DNA from: Oasisia sp. SBJ-2009
Taxonomy: Eukaryota > Annelida > Polychaeta > Sabellida > Siboglinidae
Direction of reading: 5' to 3'
DNA length: 64,000 nucleotides
NCBI GenBank assembly: GCA_964017155.1
Contig: OZ024856.1
Location: 6,217,313 to 6,281,312 of the forward strand
Shown: positions 43,901 to 50,595 of the stretch, in pieces
Layout of the letters: each line of letters starts with the position of its first letter
Position numbering within the stretch: the first letter of the stretch is position 1
The notes under the pieces: generated by a model
Told to the model about the DNA's origin: nothing
Database searches by the model: none
What the model saw: only the letters and a program-made list of their open reading frames with translations
Program-made: the position numbers and the translations under genes

Positions 43901-46403
43901 CCAGTGCTGCCCTCTACAAATGATCGTGAATCGGCTGAAGAGTCATCCACAGTGATGGCGACAGTCGCTGTGGACGTGACGGAGACATCTCTCACAGAGT
44001 CTAGTTCACCCCCTACTGTAGACCTACCAGTCCCTGACAAGTCCAGTTCACCCCCTACTGGAGGTGTACCGGTCCCTAAAGATTCACGTTCAGCCCGTTC
44101 TGTAGAACTACCAGTACTTAACAAGTTGTGTTCACCCCCTACTGTAGACCTACCAGTCCCCGACAAGTCTATTTTACCCCCTACTGTAGACCTGCAAGTC
44201 CCTGACAAGTCCAGTTCACCCCCTACTGGACGTGTACCGGTCCCTAATGAATCAAGTTCCCCCCCTACTGAACTACCAGTACTTAACAAGTCCAGTTCAC
44301 CCCCTACTGTAGATGCAGTAGCCCCTGACAAGTCCAATTCTCCTCGTACTGCAGATCTGCCCGTTCCTGACAAGTCAAAATTACCCCCTTCTTTAGATTC
44401 ATCTTTACCTAACAAGTCCAGTTCACCCCCTATTGCAGACCTGCCGAGCCCTGACAAGTCCAGTTCACCCCTTGTTTTAGACCTGCCAGTGCTTCCCAAG
44501 TCTAGTCTACCCCCTACGGAAGACTTAGCAGTCCCTGACAAGTTCAGTTCACCCCCTATTGCAGATACCCCACTCGCTGTGAAGTCAGAGTTGACCCCTT
44601 CTGTAGATACGTCTGTCCCTGACAAGTCAAGTCCACCCTCTACAGCAGACGCTGTCAACAATGGAAGCTGCACTCTGCCAGTGTCCTTGCCCACAGTTGT
44701 CACAGAAGTAGACAAGCACGAGATGTCTACATCGACTCCCACAGACAGCGGCAAGATACAAACACGGGCAAATCGCAGCCGACTGAACTTGTCACTAGAG
44801 GGAGTTCCATCAGTGGAAACGACGACAGATCGTGAGTTTACTTGTTGACTACTTGAGAGCCTGTGCTACATCTCGTCTTGAAGGATGTCTTGTGATATAT
44901 TTGTAATTCCTTTAGAAAAAAACTTGTAGACTAAATCATTTGATTGATTTGAACATCTCCAGTTCTAGGTAAAACTGGATGTATTTTTTTGGTATTACTT
45001 AGACTAATACACATGACTAAAAATTACACCTGGCTAGGAACATCTTGTGGCATTTTTTTTAAAGAAGAAAGCTGAGAAGTCCAGCAGCAACTTAATTGTC
45101 TGCTTAAAGGAGACAGATGTAGAGCCACTGAAGCTGAAGATGGCAGTGGTAGACAGAGGGAACTAGAGACGGATGGTGCCAGTGGCTGGTGTAACTGAAA
45201 TGAACTTCTTGCCTCTTTACCTGCTGCAAAATAACAGACTGTGCTACAAGCGCCTGTGTTTATTCTCTTGTAGACGTGTCCGCAGAGCAGACTTGTTCCT
45301 GTTTGGACACGGCAATACAGGACACCCTGGCCATGTACAGCCAGGTAAGTGCCACAGGACCAAGTAGTCGTTATAATTAAAGAAGTATTTTTCTAGGATC
45401 AATCCCTGAATGTCTGGCATTTGAGGTTCAGTCCATCTAGCAGAAAGATACTATCCAGTGGGTCGATTATAATTTGATTGATGGAACTGCTTATGCCGTA
45501 GCTTTCAAATATTTTGTAGTTGATCTGTGGGAAACCATTTGAAATTACCAACTAGCCAGAAGTATGTGAATGAAGTGTATTGTATGTGTTGGTGTGTGCA
45601 GTTGGACAGTATCTGGGGTGTGTTAAATTAATGCAAGTGTTTCACAAATGATGTGGTGGTGTGTACACATGTAATGAGGTACACGTGTTATGTACATGTG
45701 TATTGTGAGGTACATGTGTTGTATACAAGTGTGTCGTGAGGTAGTCATGTTGGTCTGTGCAGGTGTGTCTTGAGGTACATGTGTTGGTGAGCTAAATGTT
45801 TGTGCAGGTATGTAGTGAGGTACATGTGTTGTGTCTGCATGTGTGTAGGGAGGCTTGTGTGTTGCATGAGCAGATGTGTAGTGTGATATGAGTTGTGCAT
45901 GCAGGTGTGTAGTGAGGCACATGTGTTGGGTACAGATATGTGGTGATGTGCATGTGTAGTGAGGTACATATGTTGTGTGTACAGGTGTGTACTGTGTAGT
46001 GGGGTAAGTGTGTTGAATGTGTGTAGTGATGTAAATGTGTTGTCTGTAGGTGTGTAGTGATGTAAATGTGTTGTCTGTAGGTGTGTAGTGATGTAAATGT
46101 GTTGTCTGTAGGTGTGTAGTGATGTAAATGTGTTGTCTGTAGGTGTGTGGGGAGCCAGACACGGGGGACAAGAGAGAAGTGTTGAGACAGACGCTGCTGC
46201 AGACGAGACAGTTGATAGACGACGCACTGGCTGACCGCGTCCCCCCGGTCACACGGGTCACAGACACGGACACAGACACAGACACTGGTGTCAACGCAGG
46301 GGCGGCCATGTTGGAACATTACTCAGTGCAATTGGCGGACAGAGTGTGTGCACTGGTGCAGCAACGACTGCTCCCACGCACATCACATGACACCAAGTTA
46401 TGA
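5008..46403 (+). CDS. MAPKBP1/WDR62: WDR62/MAPKBP1-family WD40 scaffold protein, 33 exons
   Basis: Vertebrate relatives are JNK-binding scaffolds; WDR62 acts at spindle poles. Exons: 5008-5097, 9100-9191, 9859-9979, 11231-11323, 11820-11936, 12976-13071, 13565-13747, 14206-14366, 17493-17685, 19576-19716, 21846-21912, 22794-22908, 23145-23239, 25380-25576, 25849-25967, 27100-27351, 28323-28430, 29214-29397, 29982-30132, 30415-30473, 31092-31199, 32419-32564, 33620-33663, 34903-35018, 36393-36538, 37322-37397, 37670-37769, 38339-38530, 39507-39596, 41766-43419, 43888-44831, 45274-45344, 46143-46403. All junctions are GT-AG and in phase (6582 nt, 2193 codons plus stop). Family signatures include [68 protein letters not shown] and a C-terminal helical segment ending [20 protein letters not shown]. 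It is longer than the human paralogues (about 1500 aa) because exons 30-31 are expanded. The start codon is the first ATG of exon 1 ([11 protein letters not shown]); an upstream noncoding exon is possible. Exon 27-29 borders are the least conserved. Confidence 0.93.
5098..9099 (+). other. WD gene intron 1: mostly unique AT-rich sequence
   Basis: A 4.0-kb intron. Only a short SINE-like fragment near 6180-6290 and a cluster of ACCCGTCCA words at 6914-6995 stand out. Short open frames show no similarity I recognise and no splice context matching the gene. Confidence 0.6.
6180..6290 (+). repeat. SINE fragment (same family as 48902-49238)
   Basis: The words TTTGAATCCTGTAG and GTTCATTCACTCTATAT match the post-tRNA part of the complete SINE copy at 48902-49238 read on its minus strand. 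It is strongly decayed and lacks head and tail. Confidence 0.5.
9722..9800 (+). repeat. Dispersed repeat with GTATAGCGC ... GGCGCTTTA signature
   Basis: AATTTATTTGTATAGCGCCC followed about 40 bp later by CTCAGGCGCTTTA. A nearly identical copy lies at 61940-61995 and a related one at 11957-12020. Such GCGC-flanked segments are typical of SINE or LINE tails in marine animals; the family is not assigned. Confidence 0.6.
10005..10315. repeat. Intron 3 minisatellite, 30-bp unit in 60-bp higher-order pairs
   Basis: About ten units of the form CTTGTTAGTTGGATGGAAG plus AACTCATCTA. The first part alternates two unit variants, GGATGGAAGAAACTC and GGATATAAGTAGCTC, so the true period there is 60 bp. It begins about 25 bp after the exon 3 donor. 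Confidence 0.9.
10410..10935 (-). mobile_element. LINE 3' fragment with reverse-transcriptase C-terminus
   Basis: Minus strand 10932-10776 encodes [19 protein letters not shown] followed by [17 protein letters not shown] and a stop. This is the recognisable HPL...F..LPSGRR..VP....NRFK end of a non-LTR retrotransposon ORF2. The AT-rich 3' UTR continues to about 10410 (ACTTTATTGTCCATTTAAAA on the plus strand). It is 5'-truncated within the intron. Confidence 0.8.
11020..11215. repeat. Intron 3 minisatellite, 24-bp unit, about 8 copies
   Basis: Units of TGATCACTTGCTGTGATGTG plus CGTG, ending 15 bp before the exon 4 acceptor (TTTGTTCCAG). The unit is a multiple of three and gives repetitive frames on both strands; these are not genes. 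Confidence 0.9.
11940..12490 (+). repeat. Interspersed repeat in intron 5 (GCGCC ... GGCGCTTCACAA)
   Basis: Begins (AAT)n TTTATTTGGTATCGCGCCAC, then GTGGCGCTTCACAAC, a long AT-rich middle, and AAATGTGTCTTCAGTAGACA near 12390. It is related to the copies at 9722 and 61940, and probably a decayed LINE or SINE. Confidence 0.45.
14050..14205 (+). repeat. Partial tandem duplication of exon 8 with its acceptor, plus (GTTGTTGAT)n
   Basis: Positions 14091-14152 repeat the exon 8 acceptor and its first 50-odd coding bases (real copy 14196-14257) with a few substitutions, offset by 105 bp. (GTTGTTGAT)n runs lie on both sides. Use of the first acceptor (exon starting 14101) would soon meet TGA at the join with the GTT repeat, so it is nonproductive. 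Confidence 0.85.
14400..17035 (+). other. WD gene intron 8, left part: no gene recognised
   Basis: Contains a CG-richer island at about 14880-15530 with two unassigned open frames (15076-15354 and 15351-15557), a (TA)n microsatellite at 15815-15945, and an inverted repeat ATTTTGCGGGAGGTCT at 16230-16245 and 16534-16549. The GC-richer island looks like a decayed mobile element but no diagnostic motif was found. Confidence 0.4.
17036..17420 (+). mobile_element. CR1/L2-like LINE 3' fragment
   Basis: The plus-strand frame to 17314 reads [19 protein letters not shown] then [13 protein letters not shown], an in-frame TAG in place of the usual Trp, then [19 protein letters not shown]. This is the classic C-terminus of a LINE reverse transcriptase (..RAFSVAAPTIWNSLP..). 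A short 3' UTR and TATAA-rich tail end at about 17420, just before exon 9. Confidence 0.85.
17815..18000 (+). repeat. SINE 3' half
   Basis: Matches the 3' half of the 48902-49238 SINE: GTCTGCCAGGGAGTAAAGTG, then ATACTGCACTGTACAAGAAC and TTACCTTTAATT. The tRNA-derived head is missing. Confidence 0.7.
18310..19141. mobile_element. Kolobok/piggyBac-like inverted-repeat element with THAP-domain relic
   Basis: An 832-bp element with terminal inverted repeats over 100 bp long (AGGACAAA at both ends; shared inner words CATACACCTAATAGAGTT and TACTCAATTTTTTAACG) flanked by TTAA duplications at 18306-18309 and 19142-19145. Inside, plus strand 18663 begins [12 protein letters not shown] then a stop, and near 18770-18825 another frame gives [19 protein letters not shown]. 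Together these are the two ends of a C2CH THAP zinc finger. THAP domains and TTAA targets point to the Kolobok superfamily. No intact transposase. Confidence 0.75.
19850..19950. repeat. (TA)n microsatellite in intron 10
   Basis: Two TA runs separated by ACATACATA, within an AT-rich stretch that continues to about 20140. Confidence 0.9.
20140..20400 (+). repeat. SINE copy, head degraded
   Basis: TTTGAATCCTGTGTAC, then CCCACATTGCTCCATGTCGG and TCAGCTGTGTAAATG follow the order of the 48902-49238 SINE. A tRNA-like head may lie at 19745-19805 (CAGTGGTTAGGGCATTGG), cut off from it by the AT microsatellite. Confidence 0.6.
23229..24120. repeat. Intron 13 minisatellite seeded on the exon 13 splice donor
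   Basis: About 30 units of 27, 30 or 33 bp whose core is ACAACAG/GTGAGTTCATTGG, that is, the last coding bases of exon 13 plus its 5' splice site. The first dozen or so units keep the exon 13 reading frame (GEFIGPNIT units) until a short deletion at about 23596. One early copy has the perfect donor GTAAGT at about 23375. Confidence 0.95.
24138..25279. mobile_element. piggyBac-like nonautonomous element, 1142 bp
   Basis: Flanked by TTAA at 24134-24137 and 25280-25283. Ends are CTCTTTACTGGGTAGACAGC on the left and, reverse-complemented, AATCTTTACTGCGCAGACC on the right. TTAA followed by a CTTTACTG-type end is characteristic of piggyBac relatives. The interior has short frames only (for example 24760-25005 minus) and no transposase motif. 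Confidence 0.65.
26160..27030. repeat. Intron 15 minisatellite, 42-bp unit with 126-bp higher-order period
   Basis: About 20 units around GTGTTGACAGGATCCATTCC and TGTGCCACTGAGATT. Three subtypes (ATTTATATGTGG, ATTTCCATGTGG, CCATTCCATGTGG) cycle in order through the left half. Both strands are open (292 codons plus, 234 codons minus) because 42 is divisible by three; these are not called as genes. Confidence 0.93.
27700..28322. repeat. Intron 16 minisatellite seeded on the exon 17 acceptor
   Basis: About 18 units of 33-34 bp containing GGGCAG/GTGTATCTTC, which is exactly the exon 17 3' splice site and first coding bases (GGGCAG/GTGTATCTTCGTG at 28317-28329). The linker is ACTAATGTGTCACTGGTG. 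Confidence 0.93.
29420..29640. repeat. Intron 18 minisatellite, 33-bp unit, about 7 copies
   Basis: Units of CAGGTGTCTATGTCACCCAT plus GTGTTGACTGACT, starting about 25 bp after the exon 18 donor. The unit carries CTCAGGTGT but not the authentic donor sequence CAGGTACAG. Confidence 0.88.
29640..29890 (+). repeat. SINE copy in intron 18
   Basis: GAGAACCCGGATTCATATTC, TTCATTCACTCTACATTGC, TCCAGTTCAGTCAGCTGTAT and GAATGAGTACCTGGC match the 48902-49238 SINE in order. It lies between the minisatellite and the exon 19 acceptor duplication. Confidence 0.75.
29898..30005 (+). repeat. 54-bp tandem duplication spanning the exon 19 acceptor
   Basis: Two acceptors, GCCCCAG/GTGCTGCAGG (29928) and ACCCCAG/GTGCTGCAGG (29982), are 54 bp apart. 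Use of the upstream one inserts 18 residues in frame ([18 protein letters not shown]). The downstream one is taken as the reference; which is used cannot be seen. Confidence 0.9.
31172..32172. repeat. Intron 21 minisatellite seeded on the exon 21 donor
   Basis: About 29 near-identical 34-bp units: GGACACTAGCTTGCAGGAG, AATCCTCAG/GTAACA. The first is the authentic end of exon 21 ([10 protein letters not shown]) and its donor at 31199/31200; every unit restates the last 28 coding bases and the first 6 intron bases. The period is not a multiple of three and read-through meets TAG in the first unit. Confidence 0.96.
32546..33115. repeat. Intron 22 minisatellite seeded on the exon 22 donor
   Basis: About 19 units of 30 bp around CCTCATCCAG/GTACCTCACA, matching exon 22's end (GCCTCATCCAG/GTACCT). 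Most copies carry GGCACCTC instead of GGTACCTC, so only the authentic site and the unit at about 32715 keep GT. The frame from exon 22 stays open to 33267. Confidence 0.9.
33656..34025. repeat. Intron 23 left minisatellite starting at the exon 23 donor
   Basis: About ten units of 36 bp: AGGTTGACTCTGATCACTGG plus TATATATAATTATGTT. The first unit overlaps the donor CGAG/GTAGGTTGACTC. Later units read TTAGGTTGAC and have lost a good donor. The exon frame is open through it. Confidence 0.88.
34085..34902. repeat. Intron 23 right minisatellite seeded on the exon 24 acceptor
   Basis: About 30 units of 27 bp, TTGTAGATGACCTGTACTAC plus TTGTGTG, each restating TTGTAG/A(T or C)GAC, the exon 24 3' splice site (TTGTAG/ACGACACAGG at 34897). 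The frame of exon 24 is open upstream through the entire array (VVDDLYYLC units), so any copy could act as an in-frame acceptor. Confidence 0.95.
35273..36281. mobile_element. PIF/Harbinger-like MITE with an internal 43-bp minisatellite
   Basis: Ends AGCCTGGTGTACACTATAC (left) and, reverse-complemented, AGCCCGGTGTACACTACAC (right) are inverted repeats, flanked by TTA at 35270-35272 and 36282-36284, the target-site type of Harbinger elements. From about 35760 to 36265 the right half is about 12 copies of a 43-bp unit (CTAGTGTTGTGTAGTGTGGG, CGGTCCACCAACATAAA) derived from the inverted-repeat region. No transposase. Confidence 0.75.
38535..38860. repeat. Intron 28 minisatellite, 41-bp unit, about 8 copies
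   Basis: GGTGGTGGGGGCTAAAGGAA plus CACACGTCACCTGTGGCATAA, beginning about 25 bp after the exon 28 donor. It decays into looser copies up to about 38960. Confidence 0.9.
39080..39400. repeat. Irregular GGTGGTGCACTC repeats in intron 28
   Basis: Short imperfect copies of TTGTAGGTGGTGCACTC, with variable spacing. No gene is seen. Confidence 0.7.
39610..40700. repeat. Intron 29 minisatellite, 29-33-bp units, over 30 copies
   Basis: CTGGCTGACTAACTGATTCA plus CACAACTATCT. Units differ by presence of CTAA and by ACTATCTCT or ACTGTCTCT, giving a mosaic higher-order pattern. It starts about 15 bp after the exon 29 donor but does not copy it. From 40700 to 41765 the intron is unique with no gene seen. 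Confidence 0.93.
41766..43419 (+). other. Exon 30: giant 1654-nt Ser/Pro/Arg-rich C-terminal exon
   Basis: One uninterrupted exon of about 551 codons, entered in phase 2 after CACCAG and left at CTGCAG/GTACAG. It encodes a low-complexity, Ser-, Pro- and Arg-rich, probably disordered chain. Conserved islands include [17 protein letters not shown], which resembles the SYMEATASSRARISRS segment of human WDR62, and [27 protein letters not shown] and [15 protein letters not shown]. The family binds JNK through its C-terminal half, so proline-directed Ser-Pro sites here are plausible kinase targets (inference). Confidence 0.88.
43888..44831 (+). other. Exon 31: coding tandem repeat of Ser-Ser-Pro-Pro units
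   Basis: A 944-nt exon entered at GCCACAG/ATCTG and left at AGATC/GTGAGT. From about 44000 to 44640 it encodes about 15 degenerate units of 13-15 residues with the core [13 protein letters not shown]. The DNA repeat is about 42 bp, so the opposite strand is also open across it; that is a by-product of a three-multiple unit, not a second gene. The flanks are unique sequence ([20 protein letters not shown] before; [14 protein letters not shown] after). No comparable repeat is known to me in the human paralogues. Confidence 0.85.
45640..46152. repeat. Intron 32 minisatellite seeded on the exon 33 acceptor
   Basis: At 46020-46152 four clean 31-bp units contain TTGTCTGTAG/GTGTGTAG, copying the exon 33 acceptor and first bases (TTGTCTGTAG/GTGTGTGGGG at 46143). 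Upstream, 45640-46020 is a decayed GTGTGTAGTGAGGTACATGTG repeat, probably older copies. The 31-bp period shifts frame and meets TAG. Confidence 0.85.
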
Positions 46404-48900
46404 ACATGTCAGCCCTTCACATGACTCACCCACCACACTCTTTGTTAACTGTAAGACAGGGGCTCCAGTCACATGACTCACACACCATTCGTCATGTCAG
46501 CTGTGACACAGGGGCTTCCTTCACATGACTCTTGGTAATGCTCAAGATATTATCAGTTTAATTCTTGCCAGGTACATAATTGAATGACAGTTATATATAT
46601 ATATATTATATATATGCATACATACATACATATATTATATATATATATAATATATATATATAATATATATATATGGTAACCATGAGTCTAGTTAAAAGTG
46701 TTGGATTAACAAGACTTGTGTGATATTTAACAGCTTATGCAGCTAACAAGTTCAGCCAGTAACAACACCAGTTTACATAGCACAAAACCAGGACTTTTTG
46801 TCTAGTATGAATCACGTATGAATCAGTGGAAGTTTAACCTTCTTACGGTTGTGGAAACTGCAACATGTATTTAAAAAAGTTATGTTTATGATTTAACTAA
46901 ATAGCAAGCGTTGTAAGTAAGCCATGTGACATACAATTATAAACATAATCACATTACCTGTAGTATATGACAGGGTTATGGGATCGAATGTGTAATATAT
47001 AAACAATTGTAATTGTTAATTTGTAAAAGTGTACAATACTAACCGAGTGTTGAATGGAATTTCGTTCTTTTGTCATTCTCCTTGGCGTTAGAAACAAGTT
47101 AATTTTGTTAACTTTGATATACAATTTACCATCGATCTATATCATATACATGTTGCTGATGTGTGCAAGATTAAATATTTCTATAAAGCCAGATCTCAGC
47201 ACCATGCAGCAGCTAACAAGGAAATCAGTGGTTCAAATTGTTTATTTTCTTCATTTAATGTTTGTTACATTCCATTTATATATTGTTAAATGTGGGTCAG
47301 ATCTGGTTTAGTGAGTTTTATTATGACATCACATTGTGTACATACTGTATTTAATTATTTTAATGTGAATAATAATGAGTAATATCATAGCAGAACTACC
47401 GGGCGTTTGCAGAACATAGCAGAATCACTGTGGATAAGGTTTTTTCTGTACATAAAAAAACACTGGGAATCCTGTGCAAAAATATTTATGTTTCAATCTG
47501 TACAGTTCGACTTGTGTGTGTTGACCCATGCATTATTTTCAGATCAAGCCAAAGAATATTAAGATAAGAGATTTAGATTTTGTCTTGCGTTATGGTATTA
47601 CTGAAACGATTATATGCTTTGCTCTTTTCAACCTCTGTTTGGCTATAATTTAAGAGTTTGATTACGTTCAATGTGTAGTTATTGACAACACAAGACAGAT
47701 TACACCTGGGTAGAAACATTGTACTTACCTCGGAGAGTTCAGTAATTATATTTTATGTTGATGTGATTTCCACATTGTGCTGTTTACGATTACTTTTGAT
47801 GTAATTTAACTAGATTGCCTGTCTTTAATTAATTAACAGCCTGGAACTGTATCAGTGTTGACAGAACATTTTACTGAAACTATGACATGCCACATTATAA
47901 ATGCCTTGGTGAAGTTATTGACACATCTAGAATTAACTTGGTGGCAGGAACGACGTGGCTTTCACAAACATGTTACGTGTACGACACAGTTTCATGGCTT
48001 GTGTGTGGTTTATGCAGTTGTAACTAAAACAAATAATGGAAAGTGGAGTGGAGTTAACAAACAGGCTTTTTTTAACCATTGCTAATTATTAAAGGTATAA
48101 TATATCCAGCAATCTCTTCCAGACAAACAAGTCACCATAAATATCACTGACTTCACGACAGTGATGGTGTTTCATAGAATGCGCTGTTGTAAGTGTTCCA
48201 TACCCAATCTTCAATCACTGCAATTGTACAGGGTGATTACTACCAGGGGTATATGCAAGCACAACAATAAAGTCTTCCAGTCAGATGTGGATATCATACT
48301 TCACCTTGTGCACTTTATAATTACAGATCTGTTTTGGGACAGAAAGTCCAAGTTTGTGGTGATGCACTTTATGTATGTGCCCTGAATTATTTTGTCTAAT
48401 AACAACGAATGATGTGTTGATATAAACATTATGCCTACCAGATATCATAGGGTACCTGTCTTATTGTCATGTAGAATTGTCTAATAATTAAGTTATTTGG
48501 AAAAATTGACATATATTAGATAAGAGCAACTCAAACTAAATGCAACTTGAAAATAATGGCATCGCACGGCACCAAAGATTGAAAAAAATACTTAAATATA
48601 TTGTGGCTTCACCCTCACTTATCCTGTAAGTGGTCTGTTCTGTGGTATATTCTTATATTTTGGTAGTGGTTGTTCAAGCCAAGCAAATATATCATCACAA
48701 ACTTGACTGTTTAGACACTCTATATGTAATGCCGGCCTGTGTACCCCCAAAATATTGGATCATTTTTAGAAAGATCCCGGCATACATAAATTTTACATTT
48801 GTTCCATGCCTGTAAGGTTCAGGTAGAATGAATAGTTCCAGTAGAATAAGTTTTAAAGTTATGGGGAGAGGGTGTCAGGGTCCATCTTCTCCACCCTATG
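46404..48900. other. Convergent intergenic region, WD gene 3' flank
   Basis: 3' UTR and flank with a (TA)n microsatellite and palindrome at 46585-46675. The rest is AT-rich unique sequence. No AATAAA was found close enough to the stop to call the polyadenylation site; no further gene is recognised. Confidence 0.5.
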
Positions 48901-48901
48901 T

Positions 48902-49238
48902 AAAAAAACGTAAAGGCAAGTTTTTGTATAGCGCAGTATCCAGTCCAGACTGCTCAAAGCGCTTTTATACTTTACTTCCCCGGCAGACCCGTTCAATCAA
49001 ATACCATTTCAACTTCTCTGGGAAGCATCCAGCCACATGCTACAATTAATGTGCGAAAGGCTGCACGTACACATATCCACCACTGTCTATTGCCAAGTAC
49101 TCATTTATACAGCTGAGTGAACTGGAGCAATGTAGAGTGAAAAAACTTGCCCAGGGTTTTAACACCGCAGCACAGGATTCGAACCCGGGTTCTCTTAGTC
49201 AAGAGTCCGGAGCTCTACCCCTGAGCTGTTGTGCTCTA
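48902..49238 (-). mobile_element. tRNA-derived SINE, most complete copy
   Basis: Minus strand: a tRNA-like head at 49238-49181 with box A-like CAGCTCAGGGGTAGAGC and box B GGTTCGAATCC, a body (AGTTTTTTCACTCTACATTG; CAGCTGTATAAATGAGTACT) and a tail AAAGCGCTTTGAGCAGTC, ATACTGCGCTATACAAAAAC. Other decayed copies lie at 6180, 17815, 20140 and 29640. It is not a functional tRNA gene: no full cloverleaf acceptor pairing is evident. Confidence 0.85.
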
Positions 49239-49689
49239 CAATGTCATCTGTTTTTTCTACCGTCAGAAGTAAACGTATATGCAGATAAATGGTAAACCCC
49301 CTTACAGGCTTCATCAGACTGCAAACCCCAACATATATCCAACACCCACTTCCTCAAACACCCAAACATATCTGAGATTTGACAACGTGCTGATGTAACA
49401 ATATTTTCTCAATACTTATGTCACTGGCTTTTTAGTGTATCTGCTGTATTGAGTGTATTTGTTATGTGTCAGTATGGAAAGTGTTTTGATAAGCATTGTT
49501 TGAAAACATCAACTAATAAACAGTTTGTAAACACAGACAAACCCAGACACAATGCAATTCACTTCATGTTTAATTTAAAAATTCATTAATATAATTTAGT
49601 GCCATATTGTGAGGAATTCAGTTTTACCCTTACAGTAAACACACAACTTGCAGTATTGGTGAATTTCACCGCATAACCTGTTGGTGACC

Positions 49690-50595
49690 TCTCAGACAGA
49701 CAGCTGTGTAGGCACTAGTCGTCAATGCGCAATGTGTTCGAGGAAGTCTTAACGCACTAATTATCAGTGCACAATGTGTTCGAGGAAATCTTGATGCACT
49801 AGTCATCAATGCACAATGTGTTCGGGGAAGACTTGACACACTAGTCATCAATGCACAATGTGTTCGGGGAAGACTTGACACACTAGTCATCAATGCACAA
49901 TGTGTTCGAGAAGCCTTGACGCACTAGTCATCAATGCACAATGTGTTCGAGGAAGACTTGACGCACTAGTCATCAATGCACAGTGTGTTCGAGGAAGCCT
50001 TGACGCACTAGTCATCAGTGCATAATGTGTTCGAGGAAGCCTTGATGCACTAGTCATCAATGCACAATGTGTTCGAGGAAGACTTGACGCACTAGTCATC
50101 AATGCACAATGTGTTCGAGGAAGCCTTGACGCACTAGTCATCAGTGCACAATGTGTTCGAGGAAGCCTTGATGCACTAGTAATCAGTGCACAATGTGTTC
50201 GAGAAGCCTTGATGCACTAGTAATCAGTGCACAATGTGTTCGAGAAGCCTTGATGCACTAGTCATCAATGCACAATGTGTTCGAGGAAGCCTTGATGCAC
50301 TAGTCATCAATGTACAATGTGTTCGAGAAGCCTTGGTGCACTAGTCATCAGTGCACAATGTGTTCGAGAAGCCTTGATGCACTAGTCATCAATGCACAAT
50401 GTGTTCGAGAAGCCTTGACACACTAGTCATCAGTGCACAATGTGTTCGAGGAAGCCTTGACGCACTAGTCATCAATGCACAATGTGTTCGAGGAAGCCTT
50501 GACGCACTAGTCATCAATGCACAGTGTGTTCGAGAAGCCTTGACGTGCTAGTCATCAGTGCACAATGTGTTCGAGGAAGCCTTGACGCACTAGGT
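49690..50595. repeat. Minisatellite seeded on the GINS1 stop-codon region
   Basis: About 21 units of 41-43 bp, on the plus strand GCACTAGTCATCAATGCACA plus ATGTGTTCGAGGAAGCCTTGAC. On the minus strand each unit restates the last codons of GINS1 (RQGFLEHIVH) and its TGA; the unit at the right edge is the genuine coding copy in exon 7 (50555-50598). All other copies lie downstream of the stop, in the 3' UTR or flank. Confidence 0.95.

Noticed and set aside
43837..44754. 305-codon minus frame opposite exon 31
   Set aside because: Antisense of the coding repeat; the plus strand is spliced in phase with the gene.
49181..49238. tRNA gene on the minus strand
   Set aside because: Box A and B are present but the sequence continues into a SINE body, and acceptor pairing is not evident.
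49666..50141. Repeats of about 42 bp resembling a CRISPR-like array
   Set aside because: No distinct spacers, contiguous tandem units, and a clear origin in the GINS1 terminal exon in a eukaryotic genome.
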